Positions 20,772-29,658 are shown, counted from the stretch's first letter. The stretch: DNA of 64,000 nucleotides from Duganella lactea (GCF_009857505.1 NZ_WWCP01000005.1:1-64000), one strand, 5' to 3'. The notes: generated by a model from the letters alone, not told the origin. A program made the numbers and translations.

Positions 20772-22856
20772 TCAGAAAGTCAGCGTCAGGCCGATGTCGA
20801 GCGAGCGGCCGTAGCCGGGCAGCGCTTGCAGCGTGCCGCCCTGGCGCTGCAGGCCGGACAGGTAGACGCCGGCCATCGGGTCGGCATACAGCTTGTCCAG
20901 CAGGTTGCTCACGCCCACCGAGACGCGCAGGTTTTTCTGCCACTGGTAGTTGCCGCGGACGTTGAGCAGGCCGTAGCCGCCGGTTTGCGGCTCCAACCGG
21001 CGGGCGTCGGCGTGGTCCTTGCGGGCCACCAGTTTCGCTTCGAGCTGGTTGGTCCAGGCGCCACTGGCGTGTTCCAGCGTCAGCAGCGCGTTGCGCGGCA
21101 TGACGTGGTACAGGTCGCCGCCGCCGTCGCTGCGCTTGCCGCGCGTGTAGGCGGCGTTGCCGTTGAACTTGAGGCTGGCGGCCAGCGGCACGCTCCACGA
21201 CAGGTTGGCGCCGTACAGGCGGGCGTCGTGGTTGGCGAAGCGCAGCAGGGTGGCCGTGCTCTGCTTGCCGTAGGGGGTGAACTGGCCCAGCACGTCGACG
21301 TCGATGTAGTCCTGTACGCGGTTGATGTAGGGATTGAGCTTGACGAACCAGGCCTGCGCGCCGGCGCCGCCGTGCCAGTGCGCGGTGACGGCCAGTGTGT
21401 AGGCGGTCTCGGGTTTCAGGTCGATGTTGCCGACGTAGCCGTTGCCGTCGCCGAACCAGTTGGTCATGGTCATGGCCATGGTGCCGCGTCCCCAGGCGTA
21501 GCGTTCGTAGAGGTTGGGCGAACGGGTCTTGCGGGCGGCGGCCAGTTCCAGCGTGGTCATGGCGTCGGCTTCGTAGCGCGCCAGCGCGGTCAGGTCCAGA
21601 TTGCCGTCGCGCTGATGGCGCTCGCGCGCGTTGAAGGCGGTGGCGGCGGCCGCGTCGGCGGCGTTCATCATTGCGGTGGAGTAGGGCTGCACGGCGCCGG
21701 CGTCCATGCGCACCGATTCCCAGCGCGCGCCCAGCAGTGAGGTCCACTGGGCGTTGTGCACTGTCTCGGCCTCGCCGTACACGGCGATACGGTCGCGCTG
21801 GCCGTTGTGGATGTTCACGTAGGTGTTCGGTCCCATCATCATCGAGCCGCTGACGGCCGGCCAGAAGTCCTCCAGGCGGAAGGTGTGGTATTCCTGGCCG
21901 ACGCGCAGCCTGACCGCGTCGCTGACGGGCAGCGTGGCCTTCAGCGCGTAGCCGAGGTTGCGGCCATGCGTCACCATCGGCATGGTGCCGGGGCGCTCGG
22001 GCGAGAAGAAGCCCATTTCGTGGTCGGTGCGCTGCCAGTACAGATTGGCCTCCAGCGCGCCCCAGCCGAAGCGGCGCAGATAGTCGGCGTTGACGAACTT
22101 GCCGGTGTTGTCGGTCATGTCCATGTACTGGTTGGGGAAGCCCTGATATGGAATGTGCTGCACGCCGGCGCGCACCGTCAGTTGCTGGTCCTGGTCGCGC
22201 ATGGCCAGCACGGCGGACTGGTTGATGCTCTCGTACAGGCTGCCCAGCACGCGGTTGCCGTCGCCGTCCTCGTAGCTGTGGCCGCGCGCGTAGGCGGCGC
22301 TGTAGCCGAAGCTCAGCGTGTCGCTGGCGATGCCGGCCGAAACGCCGCCGTTGACCGCTTCGCCGTTGCTGCGCCCGCTCAGTGTGACGCGGCCCGAGGT
22401 GCGCAGCTGGCCGGCGGTCTCGGCAAACTGCGGCGCGCCGGACTGGACGGTGATGGTGCCGCCGATGCTGTCGCCGCCGGCGCTGACCGGCGTGACGCCG
22501 GCCAGCACCTCGATGCGGCCGACCTGCGTCGGGTCGAGGTAGGACAGCGGCGCGTTCATGTGGTTGGCGCAGGCGGAGGTGATTTCCATGCCGTCGATGC
22601 GGATCTTCAGGCGGTCGTCGCCGAGGCCGTTGATGAAGGGCAGGCCGGACACGCCGCCGGCCTGCGCCACGCTATAGCCGGGTGTGCTGCTGAGCAGCAA
22701 CGCGGCGTCGCTCGGGCCGGTGGGGCGTTGCAGCCAGCTCTCGCCGAGGGCGGAGACGATGACCTTCAGTTTGGGATCGGTGATCGGGGTGACCTCGGTT
22801 TGGGCGTGGGCGACGCCGGCCGCGGCCAGGCAAATGGTCAGGTAAAGCGATTTCAT
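20772..22856 (-). CDS. TonB-dependent copper receptor, OprC-like
   Basis: A 694-residue outer-membrane receptor with a signal peptide (residues 1-18). The plug contains CANHMNAPLSYLDP: Cys96 and Met100 match the CxxxM copper-binding pattern known from Pseudomonas OprC. RIEVLAGVTPVSAGGDSIGGTI is the plug signature and the chain ends in LTLTF, a classic C-terminal aromatic. Barrel segments rich in Met and His (for example MSMMMG-like region near residue 360) fit metal uptake. It lies 91 nt downstream of a DUF2946 gene on the same strand, a pairing that supports copper handling. Confidence 0.88.
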   Translation of the reverse strand: MKSLYLTICLAAAGVAHAQTEVTPITDPKLKVIVSALGESWLQRPTGPSDAALLLSSTPGYSVAQAGGVSGLPFINGLGDDRLKIRIDGMEITSACANHMNAPLSYLDPTQVGRIEVLAGVTPVSAGGDSIGGTITVQSGAPQFAETAGQLRTSGRVTLSGRSNGEAVNGGVSAGIASDTLSFGYSAAYARGHSYEDGDGNRVLGSLYESINQSAVLAMRDQDQQLTVRAGVQHIPYQGFPNQYMDMTDNTGKFVNADYLRRFGWGALEANLYWQRTDHEMGFFSPERPGTMPMVTHGRNLGYALKATLPVSDAVRLRVGQEYHTFRLEDFWPAVSGSMMMGPNTYVNIHNGQRDRIAVYGEAETVHNAQWTSLLGARWESVRMDAGAVQPYSTAMMNAADAAAATAFNARERHQRDGNLDLTALARYEADAMTTLELAAARKTRSPNLYERYAWGRGTMAMTMTNWFGDGNGYVGNIDLKPETAYTLAVTAHWHGGAGAQAWFVKLNPYINRVQDYIDVDVLGQFTPYGKQSTATLLRFANHDARLYGANLSWSVPLAASLKFNGNAAYTRGKRSDGGGDLYHVMPRNALLTLEHASGAWTNQLEAKLVARKDHADARRLEPQTGGYGLLNVRGNYQWQKNLRVSVGVSNLLDKLYADPMAGVYLSGLQRQGGTLQALPGYGRSLDIGLTLTF

Positions 22857-22947
22857 GGTGTTCCTCGTGAGGTTCGTGTCAGGCGCATGGTTGCGATGGG
22901 CGCCACGCGCGGCCAGCAGGCGGCGCGATAAAGAAGGCGGAGACGAA

Positions 22948-23331
22948 TCAGGCGAGGAAAGGCGGCGCGCGTTGCTGCGCGGCGGACCAGATGTGCTGGG
23001 CGCGCGGCGCGCGGTAGAACAGTGGTGGGTAAGGAGCGCGGCCAGCGCTCGGCGCCAGCGCCACCGCCGGCGAAGCGGGCAGCGCGTCGGCGCCGCCGTG
23101 CAGGGGGCAGAACGCGCAATGCTGCAGGCTCTTGGCGTCGAGCGGCGCCTGGCCGTCGCCGCCGGACGGCTTGACGATCTTGTAGCCGTTGGCGGTACAC
23201 AGCATCAGGGCCGCGTCAACCTGCGCGCCTGCCGCCAGCGCGTGCGACACCGTCGGCGCGAGCGCGCCGAACAGCATCGCCAGCATGGCGATCCACAGGT
23301 ACAGCGTTTTCCGCTTGGCCAGGTTGATCAT
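22948..23331 (-). CDS. DUF2946 family protein
   Basis: A 127-residue protein with an N-terminal membrane/signal segment (residues 10-32) and the conserved HCAFCPLHGG motif, whose Cys and His residues look suited to bind a metal. The family often accompanies TonB-dependent copper receptors, and here it directly precedes one. It may pass copper across the periplasm or sense it. Biochemical function is not established. The C-terminus (RAPYPPLFYRAPRAQ...) is Pro- and Arg-rich. Confidence 0.75.
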   Translation of the reverse strand: MINLAKRKTLYLWIAMLAMLFGALAPTVSHALAAGAQVDAALMLCTANGYKIVKPSGGDGQAPLDAKSLQHCAFCPLHGGADALPASPAVALAPSAGRAPYPPLFYRAPRAQHIWSAAQQRAPPFLA

Positions 23332-23375
23332 GCGACGATTATAGCCAAACGGAAAAAATCGCGGATTTAGCGGCG

Positions 23376-23402
23376 CTTACTCAGCTTACTCAGCTTACTC
23401 AA
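23376..23402. repeat. Three 9-bp tandem units at the 3' end of a gene
   Basis: CTTACTCAG is repeated at 23376-23384 and 23385-23393, with a third copy CTTACTCAA at 23394-23402 that contains the stop codon of the gene at 23395-23889. It looks like slippage duplication just beyond a stop codon; two similar cases occur at 27214-27246 and 61797-61825. Confidence 0.7.
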
Positions 23403-23889
23403 ACTGGATGCGGGTGATGAAGTAGGCGTTATAGGCGTTGGCCTGGCCTTGTACGGCGATGCCGTCGATGAGCTTGCCTTCGGCGCCCAGTTCCTTCAGC
23501 GGCACTTCGACCCGCGACCAGGTTTTGGCCTTGGGCTGGATGAAGTAGCTCGCCTCGACGGGCTTGCCGTCCACCATGGCCTTGACCGCCAGCTCCTGGC
23601 CGCCCTGCTGGCCGCCGTTGATGACGAAGGTGAGCTTGGTGTAGCCGGTGGTGGGGAAGGCGTCGTGGTGCAGCGCCAACGCCGACCACGGATCGCCTTG
23701 CACCTTGATCGGCTTGGCGCCACCGGCCGGCGTGGTCAGTTCGACCTTGGCCCAGCTCCAGTTTTGCCAGCCGTTCTTCAGTTCATCGTCATACAGCACG
23801 AAGGGCTGCGTTTGCGCGGACGCCGAAGGTCGCAGTGAAACGGTGGCCAGTCCCAGTCCGGCCGCCATGAAAGTACGACGCGTTGCCAT
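23395..23889 (-). CDS. Tat-exported beta-sandwich protein, unknown function
   Basis: A 164-residue protein beginning MATRRTFMAAGLGLATVSL, a twin-arginine signal with RRTF. The mature part (FVLYDDELKNGWQNWSWAKVELT ... W.RVEVPLKELG ... AYFITRIQFE) has the look of a carbohydrate-binding jelly-roll module, as found at the end of some glycoside hydrolases. The ATG at 23889 is preferred over 23907 because GGGAG lies 7 nt upstream and it begins the signal. The Tat route suggests folding or cofactor loading before export. A stand-alone sugar-binding protein is a guess. Confidence 0.6.
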   Translation of the reverse strand: MATRRTFMAAGLGLATVSLRPSASAQTQPFVLYDDELKNGWQNWSWAKVELTTPAGGAKPIKVQGDPWSALALHHDAFPTTGYTKLTFVINGGQQGGQELAVKAMVDGKPVEASYFIQPKAKTWSRVEVPLKELGAEGKLIDGIAVQGQANAYNAYFITRIQFE

Positions 23890-23982
23890 TGATGTCTCCC
23901 GGTTCATTATTATTGACTGTCAAAAATGTACCCGCTTGGCAGCATTTTTTCAACCGGGATGATGGGCGGCGGCTTATTTCGC

Positions 23983-25212
23983 TTATTTCTTCAGGCACAC
24001 CGTCAGGTAGGACTTGTCGGTCGAGTACTCGACCGCCATGCTGGACGAGACCGGCATGAACATCGAGTAGTCGGACTGCGCGTCGGCCGGGTCCTTGAGC
24101 ACCGCCACGCCGTCGAAGTCGACCGCCTGCCGGCCCACGCCCATCTTGTTGAGGGTGACGTTTTCGGTGTGCGAGCGGCCGTTGCTCAGGTTGGTCAAGG
24201 TGGCGGTGGCGCCGGCGATGGCGATGGTGCCGGTGGCGCCGCCCTGGTCGGCGCAGGCGTAGCTGCCGTCCAGCGTGGCGCTCAGCGTGCTGGCCTTGGC
24301 GGCCACCAGCGTGCCCACGCGCAGGATGTTTTCCTGGTTGCGGCCGTAGCGGTCGATGAACAGCGCCAGGCCGTGGTCGCCGGCGTGCACGTGGACGATG
24401 CCGAAGTCCTGCTGGCCCTGACGGGCGACCAGCACGCCGCGCGCGGCGTCCTTGACCAGGGTCAGCGTGGCGCTGTCGAACTCGCCCATGCCAGCGACCG
24501 CCGTGCACACGCCCTGGGCGCTGAAGGCGCCATTGCTGCACAGTTGCGCCGAGCCGTCGGCGTTGAGCTTGAGCGCGCCGCGTGGCGTGAACAGCGAGCC
24601 GCCGTTGGCGGCGTTGCGCATCGCGCCGAGGAAGGTGTAGGTGCCGGCCAGCTTGGCGACGTCGCCGACGGCGTAGCCGGTGCCGCTGACGGTGCTGGCC
24701 TTGCCGCCCATGGTCAGATTGCCGCTCAGCAGGCGGGTGCGGGCGTCGACCGTCAGTTGCAGGCCGGTGCCGGTGTAGGTGGTGAGGTTGCCGGTGGTGG
24801 TGGCGGTGTAGCTGCCGTTGCGGTCGGTCAGGCTGAACTGGGTCGAGATGACCTTGACGGTGAAGGTCTTGGCCGCGCTGTCGAAGGTCACGCGCCAGGT
24901 GTCGCCGATGTCTGCCGCGACGTCGTACACGGTTTCGTTGGCGTTGGCGCCGGCGATGACGGTCAGGCCGGCCTGGGCGGCCACGGCCTGCGAGGCGGTG
25001 GTCACGGCGTCGGTGGTCGGCGTGGTCGGGGTGGTCGGAGTGGTTGGTGTCGTTGGATTAGTCGGCGTGGTTGGTGTCGTCGGCGTGGTCGGGGTGGTTG
25101 GATTGGTCGGACCGACCGGTTGCGTCGGATTGCTGGTGCCGTTGTCGCCACCACCACCGCCGCAAGCGGACAACATCGCGCCCAGCGCGATCACGGAAAG
25201 AGCGTTTTTCAT
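23983..25212 (-). CDS. Surface or periplasmic lipoprotein with Pro-Thr repeat linker
   Basis: A 409-residue lipoprotein: the signal peptide ends in the lipobox LSAC with lipidated Cys17, followed by a Gly run. Residues 35-67 are a (P-T-T)n linker, and the remaining ~340 residues form a beta-rich domain with two Cys-containing loops (QLCSNGAFSAQGVC). No enzymatic motif is visible. The start at 25212 has AAAGG upstream and begins the signal; longer readings are rejected. The linker is encoded by a 9-bp minisatellite and may vary in length between strains. The outer-membrane or surface location is inferred. Confidence 0.7.
   Translation of the reverse strand: MKNALSVIALGAMLSACGGGGGDNGTSNPTQPVGPTNPTTPTTPTTPTTPTNPTTPTTPTTPTTPTTDAVTTASQAVAAQAGLTVIAGANANETVYDVAADIGDTWRVTFDSAAKTFTVKVISTQFSLTDRNGSYTATTTGNLTTYTGTGLQLTVDARTRLLSGNLTMGGKASTVSGTGYAVGDVAKLAGTYTFLGAMRNAANGGSLFTPRGALKLNADGSAQLCSNGAFSAQGVCTAVAGMGEFDSATLTLVKDAARGVLVARQGQQDFGIVHVHAGDHGLALFIDRYGRNQENILRVGTLVAAKASTLSATLDGSYACADQGGATGTIAIAGATATLTNLSNGRSHTENVTLNKMGVGRQAVDFDGVAVLKDPADAQSDYSMFMPVSSSMAVEYSTDKSYLTVCLKK
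25012..25110. repeat. 9-bp minisatellite encoding Pro-Thr-Thr repeats
   Basis: About eleven imperfect 9-bp units (GTNGGNGTN on the plus strand) encode the Pro-Thr-Thr / Pro-Thr-Asn linker of the lipoprotein. The 9-bp period keeps the frame, so copy-number change would alter linker length without frameshift. Confidence 0.8.
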
Positions 25213-25359
25213 CAGAGACCTTTGTGAATAGGGAAAGAAATACCAAGTGGCAATATTTTCCCCGGCCCGTTGTTCGAATGCCATGGGATAAATGTTCCAT
25301 AGACATGGCTGACAATGCAGCGCTGGCTTTGCGTGGACTGTCGTGCAGCCGGGAAGCGC

Positions 25360-25406
25360 TTGACGCTCGCCAGTCTTGCGTTTACATTAATGACTTACGA
25401 GTAAGT
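25360..25406 (+). promoter_or_regulatory. Promoter and palindromic operator of the TetR gene
   Basis: TTGACG (25360-25365), a 17-nt spacer and TACATT (25383-25388) form a plausible promoter. Directly downstream, ACTTAC-GA-GTAAGT (25393-25406) is a perfect 6-2-6 palindrome, 17 nt before the TetR start codon. This is the expected place for TetR autorepression. Confidence 0.5.
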
Positions 25407-25423
25407 TACTTTCACACCCACCT

Positions 25424-26068
25424 ATGCCAGCCCCTCAAGACACCAAGCCACGCTGGGAGCGACGCAAGGATGCGCGGCCGCAGGAGTTGCTGGCGGCGGC
25501 GCTGGCGCAATTCGTCGAGCGTGGCTATGCCGCCACCCGGCTGGAGGACGTGGCCAAGCGCGCTGGCGTCTCCAAGGGCACCTTGTATTTGTATTTCACC
25601 AACAAGGAAGAACTGTTCAAGGAGGTGGTGCGCGCCAATATCGTCGCCACCATCGGCGAGGCGGAGCAGGACGCCGCCAGCTTCGACGGCCCCAGCGGTG
25701 AACTGCTGAGCACACTGTTGCTGCGCTGGTGGACCGAGATCTGGGCCACGCCGCTGGGCGGCATCACCAAGTTGATGTTGTCAGAAGGCAACAACTTCCC
25801 CGAGTTGGCGCAGTTTTACAATGAAGAGGTGGTGGCGCGCGGCAGCCTGCTGATCGCCCAGGTGCTCCGCCGCGGCATCGCGCGCGGCGAGTTCCGCCCG
25901 GTCGATCCGGTGGTCATGACGCGGGTGCTGATCGCGCCGGTCCTGATGCTGATGATGTGGACCCACTCCTATATGCCGACCTGCGATATGCCGGACGTGG
26001 CGCCGGAGGCCTTCATGGAGACCTTCATCACCACCACCCTGCGCGGCCTGCGGGCCGATTCGACCTGA
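25424..26068 (+). CDS. TetR-family transcriptional regulator
   Basis: A 214-residue regulator. The N-terminal TetR helix-turn-helix reads RLEDVAKRAGVSKGTLYLYFTNKEELF (about residues 40-66). The C-terminal domain (LLLRWWTEIW...MLSEGNNFPEL...EFRPVDP) resembles the AefR-like ligand-binding domain used by regulators of efflux or fatty-acid/quorum functions. The gene is divergent from the lipoprotein gene and followed by pcm. A palindromic site in its own promoter suggests autoregulation; control of the tolC gene 1.2 kb downstream is possible but unproven. Confidence 0.9.
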   Translation: MPAPQDTKPRWERRKDARPQELLAAALAQFVERGYAATRLEDVAKRAGVSKGTLYLYFTNKEELFKEVVRANIVATIGEAEQDAASFDGPSGELLSTLLLRWWTEIWATPLGGITKLMLSEGNNFPELAQFYNEEVVARGSLLIAQVLRRGIARGEFRPVDPVVMTRVLIAPVLMLMMWTHSYMPTCDMPDVAPEAFMETFITTTLRGLRADST

Positions 26069-26239
26069 CCGCCGGCATGTCCTGTTTTCCATCCAGCTTG
26101 CCATTTTCGCAGGTTCACCCCCCTTAAACTGCAGACTGTCGCAATTTCCCGCGATCCGGCCGTCGAATCGTTAATATGTGCCTCCATGCCAGTTCAACGA
26201 TAAAATGACGGATTATTTAATCCCGACCTGAGTCATAAG

Positions 26240-26893
26240 ATGAATATCGAACAAGCCCGCTTCAACATGATCGAACAGCAAATCCGCCCTTGGGACGTCC
26301 TCGACGCCGAGGTGCTGGAGCTGCTGCACGTGGTTAAACGTGAAAACTTCGTGCCGGCCGCGCACAAGGCGCTGGCGTTTGCCGACATCGAAATCCCGCT
26401 GCCGGGCGGCGAGGCGATGCTGGCGCCGAAGATCGAAGCCCGTTTGCTGCAGGACCTGGGTCTGAAGAAGCATGAGTCGGTGCTGGAAATCGGTACCGGT
26501 TGCGGTTACCTGAGCGCGCTGCTGGCGCACAAGGCGCGCCATGTGACGACGGTGGAAATCTCGCCGGAGCTGAAGGCGCTGGCCGAGCAGAACCTGGCCG
26601 ACAACGGCGTGACCAATGTCAGCGTGGAGCTGGGCAACGGCGCCCAGGGCTGGGCCACCGGCGCGCCGTGGGATGTGATCGTGGTGGGCGGTTCGCTGCC
26701 GGTGCTGCCGGAAGCGCTGCTGCAACAACTGAAGGTGGGCGGCCGTCTGGCGGTCATCATCGGCGCCGCGCCGGCGATGAAGGCGCAGCTGGTCACCCGC
26801 ACCGGCGAGGCCGGCTACGACACCCGCACCCTGTTCGAGACCAACGTCAAGGCGTTGGAATCGGCGGTGGCGCCGTCGAAGTTCACCTTCTGA
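26240..26893 (+). CDS. pcm: Protein-L-isoaspartate O-methyltransferase family protein
   Basis: A 217-residue SAM-dependent enzyme. VLEIGTGCGYLSALLA (motif I) binds SAM; WDVIVVGGSLPVLPEALLQQLKVGGRLAVIIG is the motif II/III region of PIMT proteins. The family repairs isoaspartyl residues in damaged proteins. The usual active-site Thr/Ser segment before motif I is divergent (PLPGGEAMLAP), so this may be the Burkholderiales paralogue that sits upstream of tolC rather than the canonical repair enzyme. It is 11 nt upstream of the rhodanese gene. Confidence 0.8.
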   Translation: MNIEQARFNMIEQQIRPWDVLDAEVLELLHVVKRENFVPAAHKALAFADIEIPLPGGEAMLAPKIEARLLQDLGLKKHESVLEIGTGCGYLSALLAHKARHVTTVEISPELKALAEQNLADNGVTNVSVELGNGAQGWATGAPWDVIVVGGSLPVLPEALLQQLKVGGRLAVIIGAAPAMKAQLVTRTGEAGYDTRTLFETNVKALESAVAPSKFTF

Positions 26894-26904
26894 GCGGGCC
26901 GGCC

Positions 26905-27228
26905 ATGCAGCAGATTACCGCGCCGGAACTGGCCGCTTGGCTGGCCGACGACGCCCGTCCCGATCCGGTGTTGCTGGACGTGCGTGAAAACTGGGAGTTC
27001 GAGACCTGCCGTATCGACGGCTCGGTCCAGATCCCGATGAATACCATCCCGGCGCGCATCGACGACCTCGATGAGGAGGCGGCGATTGTCTGCATCTGCC
27101 ATCACGGTGCGCGCAGCCTGCAGGTGGCCGCCTTCCTGGAGCGTAACGGCTTCGGGCAGATGATCAACCTGACCGGCGGCATCCACGCCTGGGCGCTGCA
27201 AGTCGATAGCACGATGGCCAAGTACTAA
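26905..27228 (+). CDS. Rhodanese-domain sulfurtransferase
   Basis: A 107-residue single-domain rhodanese. The active-site loop is CHHGARS with catalytic Cys65; LDVRENWEFETCRIDGS and NLTGGIHAWA are the conserved flanking elements. It transfers sulfane sulfur or handles persulfide in the cytoplasm. It begins 11 nt after pcm and precedes tolC, forming the pcm-rhodanese-tolC order. Its stop codon lies within a 14-bp tandem duplication. Confidence 0.88.
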   Translation: MQQITAPELAAWLADDARPDPVLLDVRENWEFETCRIDGSVQIPMNTIPARIDDLDEEAAIVCICHHGARSLQVAAFLERNGFGQMINLTGGIHAWALQVDSTMAKY

Positions 27229-27246
27229 TGGCCAAGTACTGATGGC
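27214..27246. repeat. 14-bp tandem duplication across a stop codon
   Basis: ATGGCCAAGTACTA (27214-27227) is followed by ATGGCCAAGTACTG (27228-27241) and a partial third unit ATGGC. The first copy carries the TAA stop of the rhodanese gene at 27226-27228. A second in-frame reading, if the first stop were lost, would add only a few residues. Confidence 0.75.
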
Positions 27247-27323
27247 TGGCGCGCCGGGTGGCCGGCGCGGCGGTGTGTGTTTTTGATTTGTTCAACTTTT
27301 TGATGACTCCAACGGAGATTGCA

Positions 27324-28649
27324 ATGCAGAGACCCCTTATCGCCGTGCTGATCGCCAGCGCTTTCCTGACGCTCAACGCACAGGCGGCCGACCTGGTCCA
27401 GGTGTACCAGCAAGCGCTGGCCAATGATGCGACCTACGCCAGCGCGCGCTCGTCGCTGGCCGCCGGGCAGGAACGCATCACCCAGGGACGCTCGGGGTTG
27501 CTGCCGACCATCGGCGTCAGCGGCAGCGCCTACCGGAATTCTGGCGACGCCACCACGCCCCAGGCCTTTACCGGCATCATGCAAAAGAGCGACACGGAAT
27601 CGAACACCAATAGTTATACCGTGTCGCTGAGCCAGCCGCTGGTGAACTGGGCCGCGTGGGAGACCTACCAACAGAGCAAGCTGGCGCAGGCCACCGCCGA
27701 GGCCACCTTCTCGCAGGCCCAGCAAGACCTGATCGTGCGCGTGGCGCAAGCCTACTTCGACGTGCTGACCGCGCAGGACAACCTGACCTCGACCCAGGCG
27801 CAGAAAGTGGCCACCACCGAGCAGCTGGCGTCGGCCAAGCGCAACTTCGAGGTCGGCACCCAGACCATCACCGACACCCACGAGGCGCAGGCCGCCTATG
27901 ACCTGGTGGTGGCGCAGGAGTTCGCCGCCATCAACGATCTGGAAAACAAGCGCACCGCGCTGCAGGTGATCATCGGCCAGGCGCCGGCCACGCTGGCGCC
28001 GCTGCGCACCGGCGTGACCATCGCGCCGCCGTCGCCGGCCACCGTGGACCCATGGATCACGTCGGCGGAATCGCAGAACTACTCGGTGGTCGCCGCCGGC
28101 CTGAACGTGGAAATCGCCAAGCGCGAGATCAAGCGCAACCGCGCCGGCCACCTGCCGACCGCCAACTTCGTGGCCAGCAGCACGCACCAGAAACAGACTG
28201 GCCCCGCCGGCAGCGTGGTCAATGGCAACGCCGTCGGCGTCACCTGGAGCATTCCGATCTTCAACGGCTTCGCGATCTCCAGCAAGGTGCGGGAAACCAT
28301 CGCCCTGGAAGACAAGGCCCGCAACGATCTGGAGGCGACCAAACGCGCCGCCTCGCAGAACGCACGCCAGGCGTTCCTCGGCATGAACAGCGGGCTGGCG
28401 CAGGTCAAGGCGCTGGAAGCGGCGGAAGTGTCGAGCAAGTCCTCGCTGGAGTCGAACAAGCTGGGTTACCAGGTCGGCGTGCGGATCAACATCGACGTGC
28501 TGAATGCGCAAAAGCTGCTGTACTCGACCCAGAAGGATCTGGCCAAAGCCCGCTACGACACGATCATGAACGGCCTGCGTCTGAAGGCGGCGGCCGGCTC
28601 GCTGAACGAGGAAGACCTGCAGCCGATCAACGCGCTGCTGCAGCGCTAA
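27324..28649 (+). CDS. tolC: TolC-family outer-membrane efflux channel
   Basis: A 441-residue protein with a signal peptide (residues 1-22, ending AQA). Two OEP repeats are visible: the N-terminal half with DLVQVYQQALANDATYASARS and the second with INIDVLNAQKLLYSTQKDLAKARYD. These long helices build the periplasmic tunnel; the beta strands form the outer-membrane barrel. It serves type I secretion or RND efflux. The ATG at 27324 is supported by GGAG 8 nt upstream and by the signal peptide. No inner-membrane partner is encoded next to it. Confidence 0.9.
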   Translation: MQRPLIAVLIASAFLTLNAQAADLVQVYQQALANDATYASARSSLAAGQERITQGRSGLLPTIGVSGSAYRNSGDATTPQAFTGIMQKSDTESNTNSYTVSLSQPLVNWAAWETYQQSKLAQATAEATFSQAQQDLIVRVAQAYFDVLTAQDNLTSTQAQKVATTEQLASAKRNFEVGTQTITDTHEAQAAYDLVVAQEFAAINDLENKRTALQVIIGQAPATLAPLRTGVTIAPPSPATVDPWITSAESQNYSVVAAGLNVEIAKREIKRNRAGHLPTANFVASSTHQKQTGPAGSVVNGNAVGVTWSIPIFNGFAISSKVRETIALEDKARNDLEATKRAASQNARQAFLGMNSGLAQVKALEAAEVSSKSSLESNKLGYQVGVRINIDVLNAQKLLYSTQKDLAKARYDTIMNGLRLKAAAGSLNEEDLQPINALLQR

Positions 28650-28728
28650 GCCACGCGTCTCGGTTGGACTAAAAGTTAATAAAGAGGTAGTATGCGCCGC
28701 TGTTGAAGTTAGTAAATAGTGAACGCAT

Positions 28729-29658
28729 ATGACGATCTCCGGTAAGTTGAGCAGCAAGCAGTGGGTGGCGTTGGCCGGCGGTTTTGCCGTGCTGGCGCTG
28801 CTGGTCATGATGTGGCGCTGGGGCGGCACGGTGGAGGATTCGCAAGCCTACTTCGATACCGCGCGCTAACTGCGCGGCGAGGTGCCGGCCAGCGAACTGC
28901 GGGCGCCATTTCCCTACCGTCTGCTGGCGCCGGCCGTGGCGGCCGCGATTCCCGGCGACACGCGCCAGAGCTTCGCGCTGCTGAACTGGCTGTGCATCAG
29001 CGCCACCGCCGTCATGGCGGCGCTGAGCGTGCTGCGGGTGGGCGCCAGCCGCCAGGCCGCCGTCCTCGCCGGCCTGCTGATGATCCTGTCGGTGCCGACC
29101 TTCTGGTATGCCCCCTATCTGTTGACCGACCCGGCCTCGATCTGCGCCCGCGCCGCGTTTGTGCTGGCGGTGCTCAGCGGTCAGCCGTGGCTGGCCGCGC
29201 TGGCCGGCGTAACGGCGTCCGCCGTGCGTGAAGAAAATATCCTGCTGTTGGTGTGGCTGCTGGCGATGCGCCGCATCAGCCTTCCGGCCGGCCTGGCGGC
29301 GCTGGCGCTGGCCGGCGTGTGGATGGTGGTGGTGCGCTGGTGGCTGATTCCGGGCCTGCCCAGCTATGTGTGGGCGCCATCCGTCCAGACGGTGATCACG
29401 GCGCTGAAGGACGTGCGCTCGCTGGCCTCGCTGGCGACGGCGGCCGGCCTGGTGCTGCCGCTGGCGCTGCTGGGCATGCGCCAGCCGGCGCCGGCGTTGC
29501 AGCCGCTCAAATCCCTGCTGTTGCTGATGCTGTTGCCGCCGCTGTACGCGGCGCTGTGCGTGCGGGTCGATGGCCGCGCCATCTGGGGCCTGTACCCGAT
29601 GCTGGTGCCGTTCGCCGCCCTCTACGGCGTGGCGTGGCTGGCGCGGCGCCGGGCATGA
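28729..29658 (+). pseudogene. Polytopic membrane protein gene interrupted by a nonsense codon
   Basis: Codons from ATG 28729 run 46 residues (one membrane helix, then DSQAYFDTAR) to TAA at 28867-28869. The same frame then continues without further stops to 29658, encoding about eight more membrane helices. No frameshift is needed. The codon context CGC TAA CTG suggests that a Tyr codon (TAC) became TAA. Re-initiation at GTG 28882 could produce a shortened protein. The protein resembles multi-spanning glycosyltransferase-like membrane proteins, but I do not recognise the family. Its stop overlaps the start of the UbiA-family gene (ATGA), so they were one operon. A sequencing error is the main alternative. 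Confidence 0.7.

Noticed and set aside
25012..25110. CRISPR-like or non-coding tandem array
   Set aside because: The 9-bp units are in frame in a lipoprotein gene and lack spacers.
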